Positions 16,795 to 27,045 of a stretch of 64,000 nucleotides of DNA are shown piece by piece. Origin of the DNA: Devosia sp. Root685 (GTDB taxonomy: Bacteria > Pseudomonadota > Alphaproteobacteria > Rhizobiales > Devosiaceae); assembly GCF_001427875.1 (NCBI RefSeq), contig NZ_LMHK01000001.1, positions 994,871 through 1,058,870 of the forward strand. Reading direction: 5' to 3'. The notes beneath the pieces were generated by a model, which was given only the letters and a program-made list of their open reading frames with translations, searched no databases and was not told the DNA's origin. Each line of letters starts with the position of its first letter. Within the stretch, counting starts at the first letter, position 1. The position numbers and the translations under genes are program-made.

Positions 16795-18033
16795 ATGCCT
16801 CTCATGACCACGCAAACGAGCAGCCCTGCCGCAACGGCGGGCCACCAAACCGCCCTGACCATCATCTTTGCCGTCAGTGGTGCGCACCTCCTCAACGACC
16901 TGCTGCAATTCCTGCTGCCGGCGCTCTATCCGCTGCTCAAAGAAAATTACGGGCTCAACTATCTGCAGATCGGCCTCTTGACCCTCGGCCAGCAGATCAC
17001 CGCCTGCTTCCTGCAGCCGCTCTTCGGCCTGCGTGGCGATCTCAAGCCCAATCCCTATAGCCTCGCCATATCGCTCGTTATCGTCACCATGGGCGTGCTG
17101 GGCCTCGCCTTCGCCAATGGCTTCACCTGGCTCTTTGTGGCTGCCGTGGTGATGGGCACGGGTTCGGCGCTATTCCACCCGGAAGCCTCGCGCGTGGCGC
17201 GCATGGCTTCGGGCGGCAAGCTCGGCTTTGCCCAGTCGCTGTTCCAGGTCGGCGGCAATCTCGGCACCGCTTTCGGCCCGCTCGCGGCCGCGCTTATCCT
17301 CATTCCCATGGGCCAGCAGACCACCGCCTGGTTTCTGATTGCCGGCTGTGCCGGCATTGCGCTGCTGGTCTATGTTGGCCGCTGGTTCGTCGAGCACCAG
17401 CGCCAGGCGGCCTCGCGTCCGGCCGTGGCGCACAAGAAGCCCGCACTATCGCGCAATCGCCTCATCGTCGCCTTTGTGGTCATCGGTGCGCTGCTGCTCA
17501 GCAAGTTCATCTATATCGAAGGCCTCAAAAGCTATTACGCCTTTTTCCTCATGGAAAAGTTCAACCTGTCGGCTCCAGAGGCGCAGATCTATCTCTTCCT
17601 GTTCCTCGGCTCGGTGGCGGCCGGCACCTTTATCGGTGGACCGATCGGGGATCGCTATGGCCGCCTCTCGGTAATCTGGGTCTCGATACTCGGCGCCCTG
17701 CCCTTCACCCTCCTCCTGCCCTATCTCGATCTCTGGGGCACCGCGGCCATGAGCATCATGACCGGTCTCGTGCTTTCCTCGGCCTTTTCGGCCATGGTGG
17801 TTTATGCGCAGGAGCTGGTGCCGGGTAAGGTCGGCATGATTGCCGGTTTCGTCTTCGGCTTCGCCTTCGGCATCGGGGCGCTGGGCGCTGCGGCCATGGG
17901 GGCGATGGCGGACTGGATCGGCCTTATTCCCGTCTTCCAGATTTGCGCCTTCCTGCCGGTTCTTGGTATTCTTACTATCTTCCTGCCCAAAACCGCAGAA
18001 TTGCACCCCGAAGCGAAGGAGAAGCTGGCATGA
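16795..18033 (+). CDS. MFS efflux transporter, fosmidomycin-resistance (Fsr) type
   Basis: About 412 aa with twelve membrane spans. The opening SGAHLLNDLLQFLLPALYPLLKE and the segment GSALFHPEASRVARMASGGK are characteristic of the Fsr branch of the major facilitator family. It probably exports a small toxic compound. ATG 16795 and ATG 16804 are both possible starts and neither has a strong ribosome-binding site. It overlaps the following START-domain gene by ATGA, so they form a transcriptional unit. Confidence 0.82.
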   Translation: MPLMTTQTSSPAATAGHQTALTIIFAVSGAHLLNDLLQFLLPALYPLLKENYGLNYLQIGLLTLGQQITACFLQPLFGLRGDLKPNPYSLAISLVIVTMGVLGLAFANGFTWLFVAAVVMGTGSALFHPEASRVARMASGGKLGFAQSLFQVGGNLGTAFGPLAAALILIPMGQQTTAWFLIAGCAGIALLVYVGRWFVEHQRQAASRPAVAHKKPALSRNRLIVAFVVIGALLLSKFIYIEGLKSYYAFFLMEKFNLSAPEAQIYLFLFLGSVAAGTFIGGPIGDRYGRLSVIWVSILGALPFTLLLPYLDLWGTAAMSIMTGLVLSSAFSAMVVYAQELVPGKVGMIAGFVFGFAFGIGALGAAAMGAMADWIGLIPVFQICAFLPVLGILTIFLPKTAELHPEAKEKLA

Positions 18034-18494
18034 GCGACAAAATCGATCTCGACAATGAAAGCCAGATCACGCTGACGCGAAAGATCGGCGCCAATGTAAG
18101 CGACGTCTTCTCCGCCTGGACCGATCCAGCCCTGATCGAACAGTGGCAGGTCGATGAGGCCGAATTCGACGCTTCCAAGGGTGGCGAATATCATTTCGTC
18201 ACCTACGCAGACGAGGACGACGATGCCGACCACGAGGTCACCGGCGAAATCCTCGATTATGTCGAAGACAAGCGGCTGGTCATGTCCTGGGTGCATCGGG
18301 ACGCGGAGAGCGAGGAAGAACTCCTGTTCGTGCTCGACATAACCTTCCGCGCCATCGATGACGACAATACCGAGATCACTCTTGTCGAGCGCGGCCTGCC
18401 CCATGCCGATCCGCAAACGCGCATCTTCTCGATGGAAGCCTGGAGTTCGGCCCTCGAACAACTGGCTGAGGTAATGGAAGAAGTTTTGGACTGA
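18030..18494 (+). CDS. SRPBCC/AHSA1 (START-like) domain protein
   Basis: 154 aa, cytoplasmic. The AHSA1 pattern is clear: ITLTRKIGANVSDVFSAWTDP at the start, KGGEYHF mid-protein, a long beta-rich centre and a C-terminal helix (WSSALEQLAEVMEEVL). The fold has a deep hydrophobic cavity for ligands. Its role is unknown; overlap with the efflux gene and AAGGAG 8 nt before the ATG show coupled expression. Very acidic in the middle (DEDDDADHE). Confidence 0.8.
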   Translation: MSDKIDLDNESQITLTRKIGANVSDVFSAWTDPALIEQWQVDEAEFDASKGGEYHFVTYADEDDDADHEVTGEILDYVEDKRLVMSWVHRDAESEEELLFVLDITFRAIDDDNTEITLVERGLPHADPQTRIFSMEAWSSALEQLAEVMEEVLD

Positions 18495-18542
18495 ACCGAT
18501 CGCCGCTGCCGGGGTAGTACCGGAAAGCATCGGAGCAGACCC

Positions 18543-19955
18543 TTGGACCAACCGACGAGTCTTGTCTGGCTGCGCAATGATTTGCGCCTCAGCGACAACC
18601 CTGCGCTTTTCGCGGCCCGCAAGAGCGGTGACAGGGTTGTCGCGCTTTATATCCACGAGACAGATGAGGATGTTCGGGCGCCGGGCGGCGCGGCACGCTG
18701 GTGGCTGAACCGAAGTCTCGAATCCCTCGGCCAGGCGCTTGGGACGCTGGGCATTTCGCTGCTCGTCCGTTCGGGCAAGGCGGCCACCGTGCTCGACCAA
18801 GCTATCGCCGCGGAGGGCGTGCAGTCGGTCCACTGGAACCGGCGCTACGCCCCCGGCGAGCGGGAGGTTGACCAGGAGATCAAGACCGGCCTGCGCGAAC
18901 GCGGACTCAATGCCTCCTCGTATGCCGGAAACCTCTTGGCAGAGCCATGGACCATCGCCACGGGCCAAGGGAAACCCTATTCGGTCTTTTCGCCCTATTG
19001 GAAAACGCTGAAAGATTGCCGGATCGAGCAGCCGCTGCCGGCGCCGGAAAAACTTGATGGGGCTGTCGCCGCCAAGAGCTATGACAGCGACTATCGCGCG
19101 CCAAAATGGTCGGAAAAATTCGAAGGCCAATGGACAATCGGCGAAAGTGCGGCGCAGCAGGCGCTGCATGACTTTCTCGACGAGCGCCTCGAAGACTATC
19201 CCGAAGGCCGCGACTTTCCGGGGCGGGACGTCACTTCCCGTCTGTCGCCCCATCTCCGCTTTGGCGAAATCACCGCGAGGCAGGTCTGGTACGCAACGCT
19301 TGCGCGCATTGAGCTCGAACCGGAGGTTAAGCCATACGCCGATAAATTTCTCTCTGAACTGGCCTGGCGCGATTTCAGCTATCATCAGCTCTATCATCGC
19401 AGCGATATCGCCACTGTCCCGATGCAGGAAAAATACACCGCCATGCGGTGGTCCCAAGCGGACCAAGCCGAGGCCGCCTGGCAGCAGGGGCAGACCGGCA
19501 TTCCAATCATCGACGCGGGCATGCGCGAACTCTGGCAGACCGGCTATATGCACAATCGCGTCCGTATGTTGGTCGCATCTCTTCTCACAAAGAATCTGCT
19601 TATTGACTGGCGGCGAGGCGAGCGCTGGTTCTGGGATTGCCTTGTCGATGGCGACGTCGCCAACAATCCGGCAAGCTGGCAATGGGTGGCTGGCTGCGGC
19701 CTCGACGCAGCGCCCTATTTTCGGATTTTTAACCCCGTCACCCAGGGCGAGCGCTTTGACGAGGCCGGCGATTATGTCCGCAAATGGGTACCCGAATTGA
19801 AGGCCCTGCCCGACAAATGGATCCATGACCCGGCGAGTGCACCGGAGTCGATCTTAAGAGAGGCCAGCATCACGATCGGAAAAACCTATCCGCTACCGAT
19901 CGTAGACCTCAAAGCCTCACGGCAGCGGGCGCTTGAACGGCAGGGCGAGTTGTAG
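18543..19955 (+). CDS. phrB: Deoxyribodipyrimidine photo-lyase (CPD photolyase)
   Basis: 470 aa. The N-terminal alpha/beta domain begins VWLRNDLRLSDNPAL; the FAD-binding helical domain contains FPGRDVTSRLSPHLRFGEI, the DNA/FAD contact region WRDFSYHQLYH, and the C-terminal DGDVANNPASWQWVAGCG with the conserved Trp chain. It splits UV-induced pyrimidine dimers using light. The best start is TTG 18543 with GGAG 7 nt upstream; no ATG lies nearby in frame. Confidence 0.93.
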   Translation: MDQPTSLVWLRNDLRLSDNPALFAARKSGDRVVALYIHETDEDVRAPGGAARWWLNRSLESLGQALGTLGISLLVRSGKAATVLDQAIAAEGVQSVHWNRRYAPGEREVDQEIKTGLRERGLNASSYAGNLLAEPWTIATGQGKPYSVFSPYWKTLKDCRIEQPLPAPEKLDGAVAAKSYDSDYRAPKWSEKFEGQWTIGESAAQQALHDFLDERLEDYPEGRDFPGRDVTSRLSPHLRFGEITARQVWYATLARIELEPEVKPYADKFLSELAWRDFSYHQLYHRSDIATVPMQEKYTAMRWSQADQAEAAWQQGQTGIPIIDAGMRELWQTGYMHNRVRMLVASLLTKNLLIDWRRGERWFWDCLVDGDVANNPASWQWVAGCGLDAAPYFRIFNPVTQGERFDEAGDYVRKWVPELKALPDKWIHDPASAPESILREASITIGKTYPLPIVDLKASRQRALERQGEL

Positions 19956-20106
19956 AAAAAGAAACTGTGTTTATAGGCTCTGCCAGCCAAGGGTTTCGTT
20001 CCATCGCATAAGACCGAAAAGTCCTGCCACCGCCGATGTTTGACCCTTGTTCGTGACGGGCCGGCCCCATACCTTGCTTACTCAGCAACAAGAGTCACCG
20101 ACGACC

Positions 20107-21156
20107 ATGGCCAAGCACGACGATCTCATTTCCGCCATCGGCAACACGCCGCTTATCCGCCTCAACCGGGTTTCGGCACTGACGGGATGTGACATCTGGG
20201 GCAAGGCCGAGTTTCTCAATCCGGGCCAGTCGGTCAAAGACCGCGCGGCGCTGTTCATCATCCACGATCTGGTCAAGTCCGGCGCGCTGAAGCCGGGCGG
20301 TACGATTGTCGAGGGGACCGCCGGCAATACCGGCATCGGCCTGACGCTGGTGGCCAATTCGCTTGGCTTCAAATCGGTGATCGTCATTCCCGACACCCAG
20401 AGCCAGGAAAAGAAGGACGCCCTCCGGCTCTATGGCGCGCAACTGATCGAAGTGCCGGCCAAGCCCTACAAGAACCCCAATAATTACATCAAGATTTCCG
20501 GGCGCCTCGCGGAAAAACTCAACCGCGAGCTGCCCGAAGGTGCGGTCTGGGCCAACCAGTTCGACAATGTCTCGAACAAGCGCGCCCATATCGAAACCAC
20601 CGGCCCTGAAATCTGGCGCCAGACCAATGGCCGGATCGACGGCTTCATCACCGCAGTCGGCTCGGGCGGCACGTTGGCCGGCGTTGCCGAGGCGCTCCGG
20701 TCGCGCAATCCCGACATCAAGATCGGTCTCGCCGATCCCGAAGGCGCCGCTCTTTACGAATACTACGCCAATGGCACGCTGAAGTCGGAAGGCAATTCGA
20801 TCACCGAAGGCATCGGTCAGGGCCGTATCACCGCCAATCTCGAAGGTTTACAGGTGGACCTGCCTTACCGCATCTCCGACGCGGAAGCCCTGCCCTATAT
20901 CTTCGATCTGCTCGAATATGAGGGCCTGTGCCTCGGCGGCTCGAGCGCCATCAATATCGCCGGCGCCGTGCGCATGGCGCGCGATCTCGGGCCGGGCAAG
21001 ACCATCGTCACGGTGCTCTGCGATTACGGCAACCGCTACGCCAGCAAGATCTTCAACCCGCAATTCCTGCGCTCGAAGGATCTCCCGGTACCCGCCTGGA
21101 TGGACGACCGCGCGCCGATCGACATCTCGGATATCATCGAGGCGGAGCCGGCCTGA
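20107..21156 (+). CDS. cysK: Cysteine synthase A (O-acetylserine sulfhydrylase)
   Basis: 349 aa from ATG 20107 (MAKHDDLISAIGNTPLIRLN). The PLP-binding Lys44 is in GQSVKDRAA, the phosphate/substrate loop is EGTAGNTGIG, and GSGGTLAGVAEALR binds the PLP phosphate. It makes cysteine from O-acetylserine and sulfide. The protein is slightly longer than the usual ~310-325 aa, the extra residues lying at the C-terminal end (VPAWMDDRAPIDISDIIEA). Cystathionine beta-synthase-like activity is an alternative but no CBS domain is present. Confidence 0.9.
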   Translation: MAKHDDLISAIGNTPLIRLNRVSALTGCDIWGKAEFLNPGQSVKDRAALFIIHDLVKSGALKPGGTIVEGTAGNTGIGLTLVANSLGFKSVIVIPDTQSQEKKDALRLYGAQLIEVPAKPYKNPNNYIKISGRLAEKLNRELPEGAVWANQFDNVSNKRAHIETTGPEIWRQTNGRIDGFITAVGSGGTLAGVAEALRSRNPDIKIGLADPEGAALYEYYANGTLKSEGNSITEGIGQGRITANLEGLQVDLPYRISDAEALPYIFDLLEYEGLCLGGSSAINIAGAVRMARDLGPGKTIVTVLCDYGNRYASKIFNPQFLRSKDLPVPAWMDDRAPIDISDIIEAEPA

Positions 21157-21233
21157 GGCCGGCTTCCGTCCACGCGGGATTGTCGAACAGCCATCGGCTG
21201 ATAGAGTGTCCGCTCACAAGGTGAGAGGGCCCC

Positions 21234-22685
21234 GTGTTCGGCATTGATGATATCCTGCGCGCCATAGTCGCCGATCTGCATCTGGTTGCCGCGATCATGG
21301 CGGCGATTTATTTGCTGGCCTTTGTTTGCGCCGTGCGGGAAATCTTCAATTCCCGAACCTCGCAAGGGTCGATCGCCTGGCTGATTTCGCTGGCGCTGCT
21401 GCCGTTTCCCACGGCCTTCCTCTATATGATCTTCGGCTGGAAGTTTTTCGACGACTACGCCACCGACCGGATCAAGAATGGCCGCGCCGATCGGCCCCTG
21501 CGTGCCAAGGACCTGGCACTGATCGACCGGGAATCGGATGCCCAATGGCCTGTGCAGGTTCAGGTTTCGGAGCTGCCTTTCCTTAAGGGTAATGACGTCG
21601 AGTTGCTGATCGACGGAACGGCGACTTTCGATTCCATCTTTGCCGGTATCGAGGCGGCGGAACACTATCTGCTGGTGCAGTTCTATATCGTCCGCGACGA
21701 CCGGCTGGGCCAGCAATTGGCGGAGCGGCTGATCGCCAAGGCCAGAGCCGGCGTCGAGGTTCGGTTGCTCTATGACGATATCGGCAGCACCGGCATGCCG
21801 AAGCGGTTTCGCACGCAGATGCGGGACGCCGGCGTCAAGGTTGCCGGTTTCAACCAGCGCCACAAATTCCTGCGCGTCTATGGCCCAACCCGGATCAACT
21901 ACCGCAACCATCGCAAGATCGTGGTGGCCGACGGCAAACATGCCTGGGTGGGTGGGCATAATGTGGGCGTCGAATATCTCGGCGAAAATCCCAAGTTTGG
22001 GCGTTGGCGCGACACACATGTGCGCGTTTCGGGGCCAGCGGCGCTAGGTTGCGCCCTGCTCTTCCGCGAGGATTGGGAGTGGGCGACCGGCGAGTGGCTG
22101 CCGGCGACCCCGCCCAAGGACATCGACACGCCCGGCGACCAGTCCGTGCTGGTCATGGGCAGCGGTCCCGCGGACAAGCTCGAAGAATGCGCGATCGCCT
22201 ATGTCGATCTGATCGGCCGGGCGCGAAAGAGGCTGTGGATCGTCAGTCCCTATTTCGTGCCGGATACCGATATCCGGACGGCGCTCTTTGCGGCGCGACT
22301 GCGCGGTGTCGATGTGCGGATCATGCTGCCGGACAATCCGGACCATGCGCTGGTCTGGCTCGCCAGCATCGCCCATGCCGATGCTATGGTGGAGCACGAT
22401 ATCGCGGTCTATCGCTATACCGATGGGTTCCTGCACCAAAAAGTGGTGCTGATGGATGATGACATCGCGACGGTCGGCAGCGTCAATTTCGACAACCGCT
22501 CCTTTGCCATCAATTTCGAGATTACGCTCTGGTTTAACGACGACCGGGCAATTGCCGATGTCGAAAACATGCTGAATGAGGATTTCAAGGCGTGCCGGCA
22601 GGTCAGTCTGGCCGAAGTCTCGACGCGGCCGGTGACGCTCTATTTCCTCACCCAGGCCGCCCGCCTGTTCTCGCCCCTGCTTTAG
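21234..22685 (+). CDS. cls: Cardiolipin synthase (phospholipase D type)
   Basis: 483 aa, GTG start with GAGAGG upstream. Two N-terminal membrane helices (IMAAIYLLAFVCAVREI and a second near residue 45) are followed by two PLD catalytic repeats: HRKIVVADGKHAWVGGHN near 225 and HQKVVLMDDDIATVGSVNFD near 405. It joins two phosphatidylglycerols to cardiolipin at the inner membrane. Its stop overlaps by 4 bp the stop of the convergent binding-protein gene. Confidence 0.92.
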   Translation: MFGIDDILRAIVADLHLVAAIMAAIYLLAFVCAVREIFNSRTSQGSIAWLISLALLPFPTAFLYMIFGWKFFDDYATDRIKNGRADRPLRAKDLALIDRESDAQWPVQVQVSELPFLKGNDVELLIDGTATFDSIFAGIEAAEHYLLVQFYIVRDDRLGQQLAERLIAKARAGVEVRLLYDDIGSTGMPKRFRTQMRDAGVKVAGFNQRHKFLRVYGPTRINYRNHRKIVVADGKHAWVGGHNVGVEYLGENPKFGRWRDTHVRVSGPAALGCALLFREDWEWATGEWLPATPPKDIDTPGDQSVLVMGSGPADKLEECAIAYVDLIGRARKRLWIVSPYFVPDTDIRTALFAARLRGVDVRIMLPDNPDHALVWLASIAHADAMVEHDIAVYRYTDGFLHQKVVLMDDDIATVGSVNFDNRSFAINFEITLWFNDDRAIADVENMLNEDFKACRQVSLAEVSTRPVTLYFLTQAARLFSPLL

Positions 22686-23707
22686 CGAATGGGCGGCGCG
22701 TAAAGGAGGCCGCCATTGCTCCAGAGCGCATTCTGGCCGCGCAGCATGGCAGCGCCGGTTTGCGGGCCAAAATGGCGGTCGAAAAGTTCGCCGTAATTGC
22801 CGGCGGCGCGGATGGCATCGGTCATGAAGCTCGCGCGCAGGCCAAGAGCTTTGCCGAAATCACCCTCGACACCCAACAGGCGGCGAACATCGGCCGAACG
22901 GGCCGCGGTCAGGGAGTCGATGTTGAGGCTCGTGACGCCGACTTCTTCGGCCGTAATGAGCGCAAAAATGGTCCAGCGGACGATTTCGAACCACTGGTCA
23001 TCGCCCCCGGGAACGACCGGGCCCAGCGTTTCCTTGGAAATGCGTTCGGGCAGGATGCGATGCTGGGAGGGATCAGTCAGCTCACGCCGAATGGCCTGCA
23101 ACTGGCGGCCGGAAGCGGAAATCACATCACACATGCCGGCCCGGTAGGCGACGATGAGATCGGCGATGTCTTCATAAACGACATCGGTATAACTGGTCTG
23201 GTTGGAGAAGAAGAAGTCGTCGAGCGCCTCGACCGCGTCTGACGTATCGACCACGCAGACGCTCACATTGTTGAGCTCATAAGCCGAGACCACGCTGAGC
23301 GATTGCGGAACGAGAAACCCCTGCCCGTCAAAGAAGCTGGGCGTGACATAGCGGGCGCCGTAGCGCAGATCACGGCCGGCGGTCCAGGCGCCGTTGCGCA
23401 TGAGGACATCGACGGCCCCCGTCTGCAACGGAGCGAAACGCGCTTCGCCGCGGAAGGCGCGAAATTCTATGAGATCTGGATTGCCGAAAACGGCGGCGGC
23501 AAGAGCGCGGCAGAGGTCCACATCAAAGCCGGACCAGCGGCCATTGGCGTCTTGCTGGGCAAAGCCGGCGAGTGGATTGCTCGAGCCGCAGACGAGAAAA
23601 CCGCGCTCGCGCACCGCCTCGAGCGTCTGTGCCTGCACCGGCCAGACAAGGCCCGCCCATGCCAGCGCCAGCACGAGCAATAATGGCTTTACGCGACGAA
23701 TAAACAT
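22682..23707 (-). CDS. Second amino-acid ABC transporter substrate-binding protein (AapJ-like)
   Basis: 341 aa from ATG 23707, preceded by GGAAGAAGG 5 nt upstream. Signal peptide LLLVLALAWAGLVWPVQAQ. The mature part follows AapJ throughout (GFLVCGSSNPLAGFAQ, GFDVDLCRALAAAVFG, FFDGQGFLV, and the C-terminal NGGLLYAPPIR), yet differs at many positions from the AapJ encoded 4 kb upstream. It lies 93 nt after aapP and in the same direction, so it is probably part of the operon or has a close promoter. It may widen the ligand range of the AapQMP channel. Confidence 0.88.
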   Translation of the reverse strand: MFIRRVKPLLLVLALAWAGLVWPVQAQTLEAVRERGFLVCGSSNPLAGFAQQDANGRWSGFDVDLCRALAAAVFGNPDLIEFRAFRGEARFAPLQTGAVDVLMRNGAWTAGRDLRYGARYVTPSFFDGQGFLVPQSLSVVSAYELNNVSVCVVDTSDAVEALDDFFFSNQTSYTDVVYEDIADLIVAYRAGMCDVISASGRQLQAIRRELTDPSQHRILPERISKETLGPVVPGGDDQWFEIVRWTIFALITAEEVGVTSLNIDSLTAARSADVRRLLGVEGDFGKALGLRASFMTDAIRAAGNYGELFDRHFGPQTGAAMLRGQNALWSNGGLLYAPPIR

Positions 23708-23800
23708 GCCGGCCTTCTTCCAACGGATCGGCATTGTGGCAGGCAAAAGCCACGGGTCAAGCCGGTCTCGGCTCGGACCCGTGGATATCAGCGCAAGTTC

Positions 23801-24601
23801 CTAGTGCAGGATCTGGCTAAGGAACAGCTTGGTCCGCTCATGCTGCGGGTTCGAGAAGAACTCTTCGGGTTCGTTCTCCTCGATGATCTGCCCCTGATCC
23901 ATGAAGATCACGCGATTGGCCACCTGGCGGGCAAAGCCCATTTCGTGGGTCACACAAATCATGGTCATGCCTTCTTCGGCCAGGCTGATCATCACTTCGA
24001 GCACTTCCTTGACCATTTCGGGGTCAAGCGCCGATGTCGGCTCGTCGAACAGCATGATCTTCGGCTGCATGCAGAGCGAGCGCGCGATGGCGACGCGCTG
24101 CTGCTGACCGCCCGAGAGTTGGCCGGGGAATTTGTTGGCTTGCTCGGGGATTTTCACGCGCTCGAGATAATGCATGGCGGTCGCCTCGGCCTCGGCCTTG
24201 GGAATGCCGCGCACCCAGATCGGAGCGAGCGTCAGGTTTTGCAGAATGGTCAGGTGCGGGAAGAGATTGAAGTGCTGGAACACCATGCCCACCTCGCGGC
24301 GCACCTCGTCGATGCGCTTGAGGTCGGCAGTGAGCTCCGTGCCATTGACGATGATCTGGCCTTCCTGATGCTCTTCGAGGCGGTTGATGCAGCGAATGAG
24401 CGTCGACTTGCCCGAGCCCGACGGCCCGGCGATGACGATGCGTTCGCCCTTCATCACTCGCAGGTTGATGTCGCGCAGCACGTGAAAATCGCCATACCAC
24501 TTGTGCATGTTGACGACGTCGATGGCGACCTCGGTGGTGGATACCTGCATATGGCGGGTATCGATTTCCCGTTCGACGATAGTTTCGGAAACCTGAGACA
24601 T
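23801..24601 (-). CDS. aapP: General L-amino acid ABC transporter ATP-binding protein
   Basis: 266 aa from ATG 24601 with AGAGG upstream. Walker A ([12 protein letters not shown]), signature [15 protein letters not shown], Walker B ([12 protein letters not shown]) and the switch His ([10 protein letters not shown]) are all intact. The sequence [18 protein letters not shown] is typical of polar-amino-acid transporters. It energises the AapQM channel. It begins 4 nt after the aapM stop. Confidence 0.94.
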   Translation of the reverse strand: MSQVSETIVEREIDTRHMQVSTTEVAIDVVNMHKWYGDFHVLRDINLRVMKGERIVIAGPSGSGKSTLIRCINRLEEHQEGQIIVNGTELTADLKRIDEVRREVGMVFQHFNLFPHLTILQNLTLAPIWVRGIPKAEAEATAMHYLERVKIPEQANKFPGQLSGGQQQRVAIARSLCMQPKIMLFDEPTSALDPEMVKEVLEVMISLAEEGMTMICVTHEMGFARQVANRVIFMDQGQIIEENEPEEFFSNPQHERTKLFLSQILH

Positions 24602-24605
24602 GAAG

Positions 24606-25733
24606 CTACCTCTTGTAGCCAGTGTTGAGACGTCGCTCCATGTAGATGGAGTAGCGAGACATGCCGAAGCAGAACACCCAGAAGACCATGGCGGCAAAGA
24701 TATAGCCGGTGGTCGCGGTGTTGCCGGATTGCCATTCGAGCGCGGTGTCGTTTTTCGTCTTCACCGCTTCGAGCAGATCCTTCATGCCGACAATGTAGAC
24801 AAGGGACGTATCCTTGAACAACGAGATGAAGTTGTTCACGATGCCCGGGATCACGTGCTTGAGCGCCTGTGGCAGGATGATGAACCACATGCGCTTCCAG
24901 TATCCCAGCCCCAGGGCGGACGCTGCTTCATATTGGCCGCGGGGAATAGCCTGGAGGCCGCCGCGGACAACTTCGGCCATATAGGCGGAGGTGAAGAGCG
25001 TAACGCCGACGATCGCCCGAAGGAACTTATCGACCGTCATGCCTTGTGGCATGAACAGCGGCAGCATGATCGAGGCCATGAACAGAATGGTGATCAGCGG
25101 CACGGCGCGGATGAGTTCGATGAACCCGACGCAGACGGTCTTGATGATGGGCAGTTGCGATTGCCGGCCAAGTGCCAGAATGACACCGAGCGGGAATGAC
25201 AGGGTAATGCCGATCACCGAAATGATCAGCGTCACCAGCAGCCCGCCCCACTTTTCGGTCGGGATGACCTTGAGGCCGAAGACGCCGCCCGCCAGCAGGA
25301 AGTAGCTGACGATCGGATAGACCACGATGAAGAGGACGGCATTTGTCCGCTTGAAAGGGGCTTTTGGGATCAATAGCGGCACGAAGAGCAGCGCGCCCAG
25401 CGCGAAGACGATGTTCGGGCGCCAATGCTCGGGGATGTCGTAGAAGCCGTAAATGAAGAATTCCATTTCGGCCGCGATATAGGCCCAGCAAGCACCGGCA
25501 TTTTCCATGCGGCACTGCTCGACCGTGCCATTCGGCCCCACGGCATTGCCGATGAAGAAGCCGAAAAGCGGCGGCACGATCCAGGCCAGAAACAGCAGGC
25601 CAAGAATGGTCAGACCGGTATCGAGCGGGGTCGAGAACAGGTTCTTGCGAGCCCAGGCCACAGCGCCAGTGGTGCGATGGGGGGCCGGTCTGGCTGACAC
25701 CATGTCAGAACGAACGAATCCAATGTCGGTCAT
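24606..25733 (-). CDS. aapM: General L-amino acid ABC transporter permease AapM
   Basis: 375 aa. An N-terminal cytoplasmic stretch and extra membrane/periplasmic segment precede the permease domain, as in AapM/BztC proteins. The EAA-type loop is [23 protein letters not shown] near residue 260. It forms the inner-membrane pore with AapQ. ATG 25733 lies 9 nt after the aapQ stop and has GGAGG upstream. Confidence 0.92.
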   Translation of the reverse strand: MTDIGFVRSDMVSARPAPHRTTGAVAWARKNLFSTPLDTGLTILGLLFLAWIVPPLFGFFIGNAVGPNGTVEQCRMENAGACWAYIAAEMEFFIYGFYDIPEHWRPNIVFALGALLFVPLLIPKAPFKRTNAVLFIVVYPIVSYFLLAGGVFGLKVIPTEKWGGLLVTLIISVIGITLSFPLGVILALGRQSQLPIIKTVCVGFIELIRAVPLITILFMASIMLPLFMPQGMTVDKFLRAIVGVTLFTSAYMAEVVRGGLQAIPRGQYEAASALGLGYWKRMWFIILPQALKHVIPGIVNNFISLFKDTSLVYIVGMKDLLEAVKTKNDTALEWQSGNTATTGYIFAAMVFWVFCFGMSRYSIYMERRLNTGYKR

Positions 25734-25742
25734 GGCGGCCTC

Positions 25743-26933
25743 CTATCTTTCCACCAACGCGACACGGGCGTTGTACCAGTTCATGAACATTGAGGTCAGC
25801 AGCGAGAAGGTCAGATAGACCAGCATGACCATGGCGATGCACTCGATGGCGCGGCCGGTCTGGTTGAGCGAGGTCCCGCCAAAGACGTTGAACAGCTCCT
25901 GATAGCCAATCGCAGCGCCCAGCGAAGAATTCTTCGTCAGGTTGAGATACTGGCTGGTCAGCGGGGGGATGATGACCCGCATTGCCTGCGGGATGATGAC
26001 CAGACGCAGCCGGTCATTTTCCTTGAGCCCCAGAGATTGGGCCGCTTCGGTTTGACCATGATTGACGGCCTGGATGCCGCCGCGCACCGTCTCGGCGATG
26101 AAGGCCGCCGTGTAGATGGTCAGGCCGAACAAGAGAGCCGCAAATTCGGGCGGAATCTGCAGGCCGCCCTTGAAATTGAAACGCTCCAGGACCGGAATTT
26201 CAAAGCTGACACTCGCGCCGCTGACGGCAAAAACGACAGTGGGAACGATGATCAGGATGGCGAGCCCGGTCAGGAAAACCGGAAAGCGCTGCCCGGTCGC
26301 TTCAAGCCGGCGTTTTGCCCAGATGCGCAGCGCAATGACGGCGGCGATGGCAAGAGCAATGCCGATCCAGGTAAAGCCGAACTGCTCGTCCGGGATTGGC
26401 CGGGGCACCATGATGCCGCGCTGGTTGATGAAGGAATCGAAGGGCAGCATGATCGAGTCACGCACTGCCGGCATGGCCTTCAGCACCGCGAAGTACCAGA
26501 AGAACAATTGCAGCAACAAAGGGATGTTGCGGATGACTTCGACATAGACGGTGGCAAGGCTTGAGACGATGAAATTGCTGCTCAAGCGGGCAATACCGAT
26601 GGTGAAGCCCAGAATCGTCGCAAAGATAATGCCGATAAAGGCCACCAGCATCGTATTGAGAATGCCGACAAGGAAGGCCTCCCAATAGTAGGATGCGCGC
26701 GTCCAAGGCAGCAGCGAGAAGCTGATATCGAAGCCGGCGGTCTTCCAGAGAAAATCGAAGCCGGTCGTCTTGTTTTGCGCCGCAAGATTGGCAGCCGTGT
26801 TGCCGATGATCCAGGCGATGAAGCCGACAAGAATGGCGGCGACAACGAACTGGTAGATGTACCCTCTGATCTTAGGGTCATTGAAAAAGCTGACGCGGGG
26901 GGCAGCGTCGTGCCCCAGTTCGCGAGTGGTCAT
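25743..26933 (-). CDS. aapQ: General L-amino acid ABC transporter permease AapQ
   Basis: 396 aa. The N-terminal NDPKIRGYIYQFVVAAI and the long periplasmic insert between spans are typical of AapQ/BztB. The EAA loop is ETVRGGIQAVNHGQTEAAQSLGL near residue 285. It is the second inner-membrane pore subunit. It follows aapJ after 112 nt that contain a strong hairpin, which probably lowers its expression relative to the binding protein. Confidence 0.92.
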   Translation of the reverse strand: MTTRELGHDAAPRVSFFNDPKIRGYIYQFVVAAILVGFIAWIIGNTAANLAAQNKTTGFDFLWKTAGFDISFSLLPWTRASYYWEAFLVGILNTMLVAFIGIIFATILGFTIGIARLSSNFIVSSLATVYVEVIRNIPLLLQLFFWYFAVLKAMPAVRDSIMLPFDSFINQRGIMVPRPIPDEQFGFTWIGIALAIAAVIALRIWAKRRLEATGQRFPVFLTGLAILIIVPTVVFAVSGASVSFEIPVLERFNFKGGLQIPPEFAALLFGLTIYTAAFIAETVRGGIQAVNHGQTEAAQSLGLKENDRLRLVIIPQAMRVIIPPLTSQYLNLTKNSSLGAAIGYQELFNVFGGTSLNQTGRAIECIAMVMLVYLTFSLLTSMFMNWYNARVALVER

Positions 26934-27006
26934 ATGATGCTGTCCCTTGGCCGCAAGTAACCGCTATGCGCCCTTTTGAGGCGCCATAGGTGACAGAACA
27001 AAGAGA

Positions 27007-27030
27007 CCGGCGCCCACTTTGGGGCGCCGG
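27007..27030 (-). promoter_or_regulatory. Intercistronic hairpin between aapJ and aapQ
   Basis: CCGGCGCCC (27007-27015) and GGGCGCCGG (27022-27030) form a perfect 9-bp stem with a 6-nt loop. On the minus strand it is followed by TCTCTTTGTTC, a poor T-tract. It starts 16 nt after the aapJ stop, so partial termination or protection of aapJ mRNA is likely. Confidence 0.6.
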
Positions 27031-27045
27031 CACAATTCGTTCAGA

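Noticed and set aside
17802-19826. 674-codon open frame on the minus strand
   Set aside because: It runs antisense through the START-domain and photolyase genes, both of which have clear family motifs; long antisense frames are expected at this GC content.
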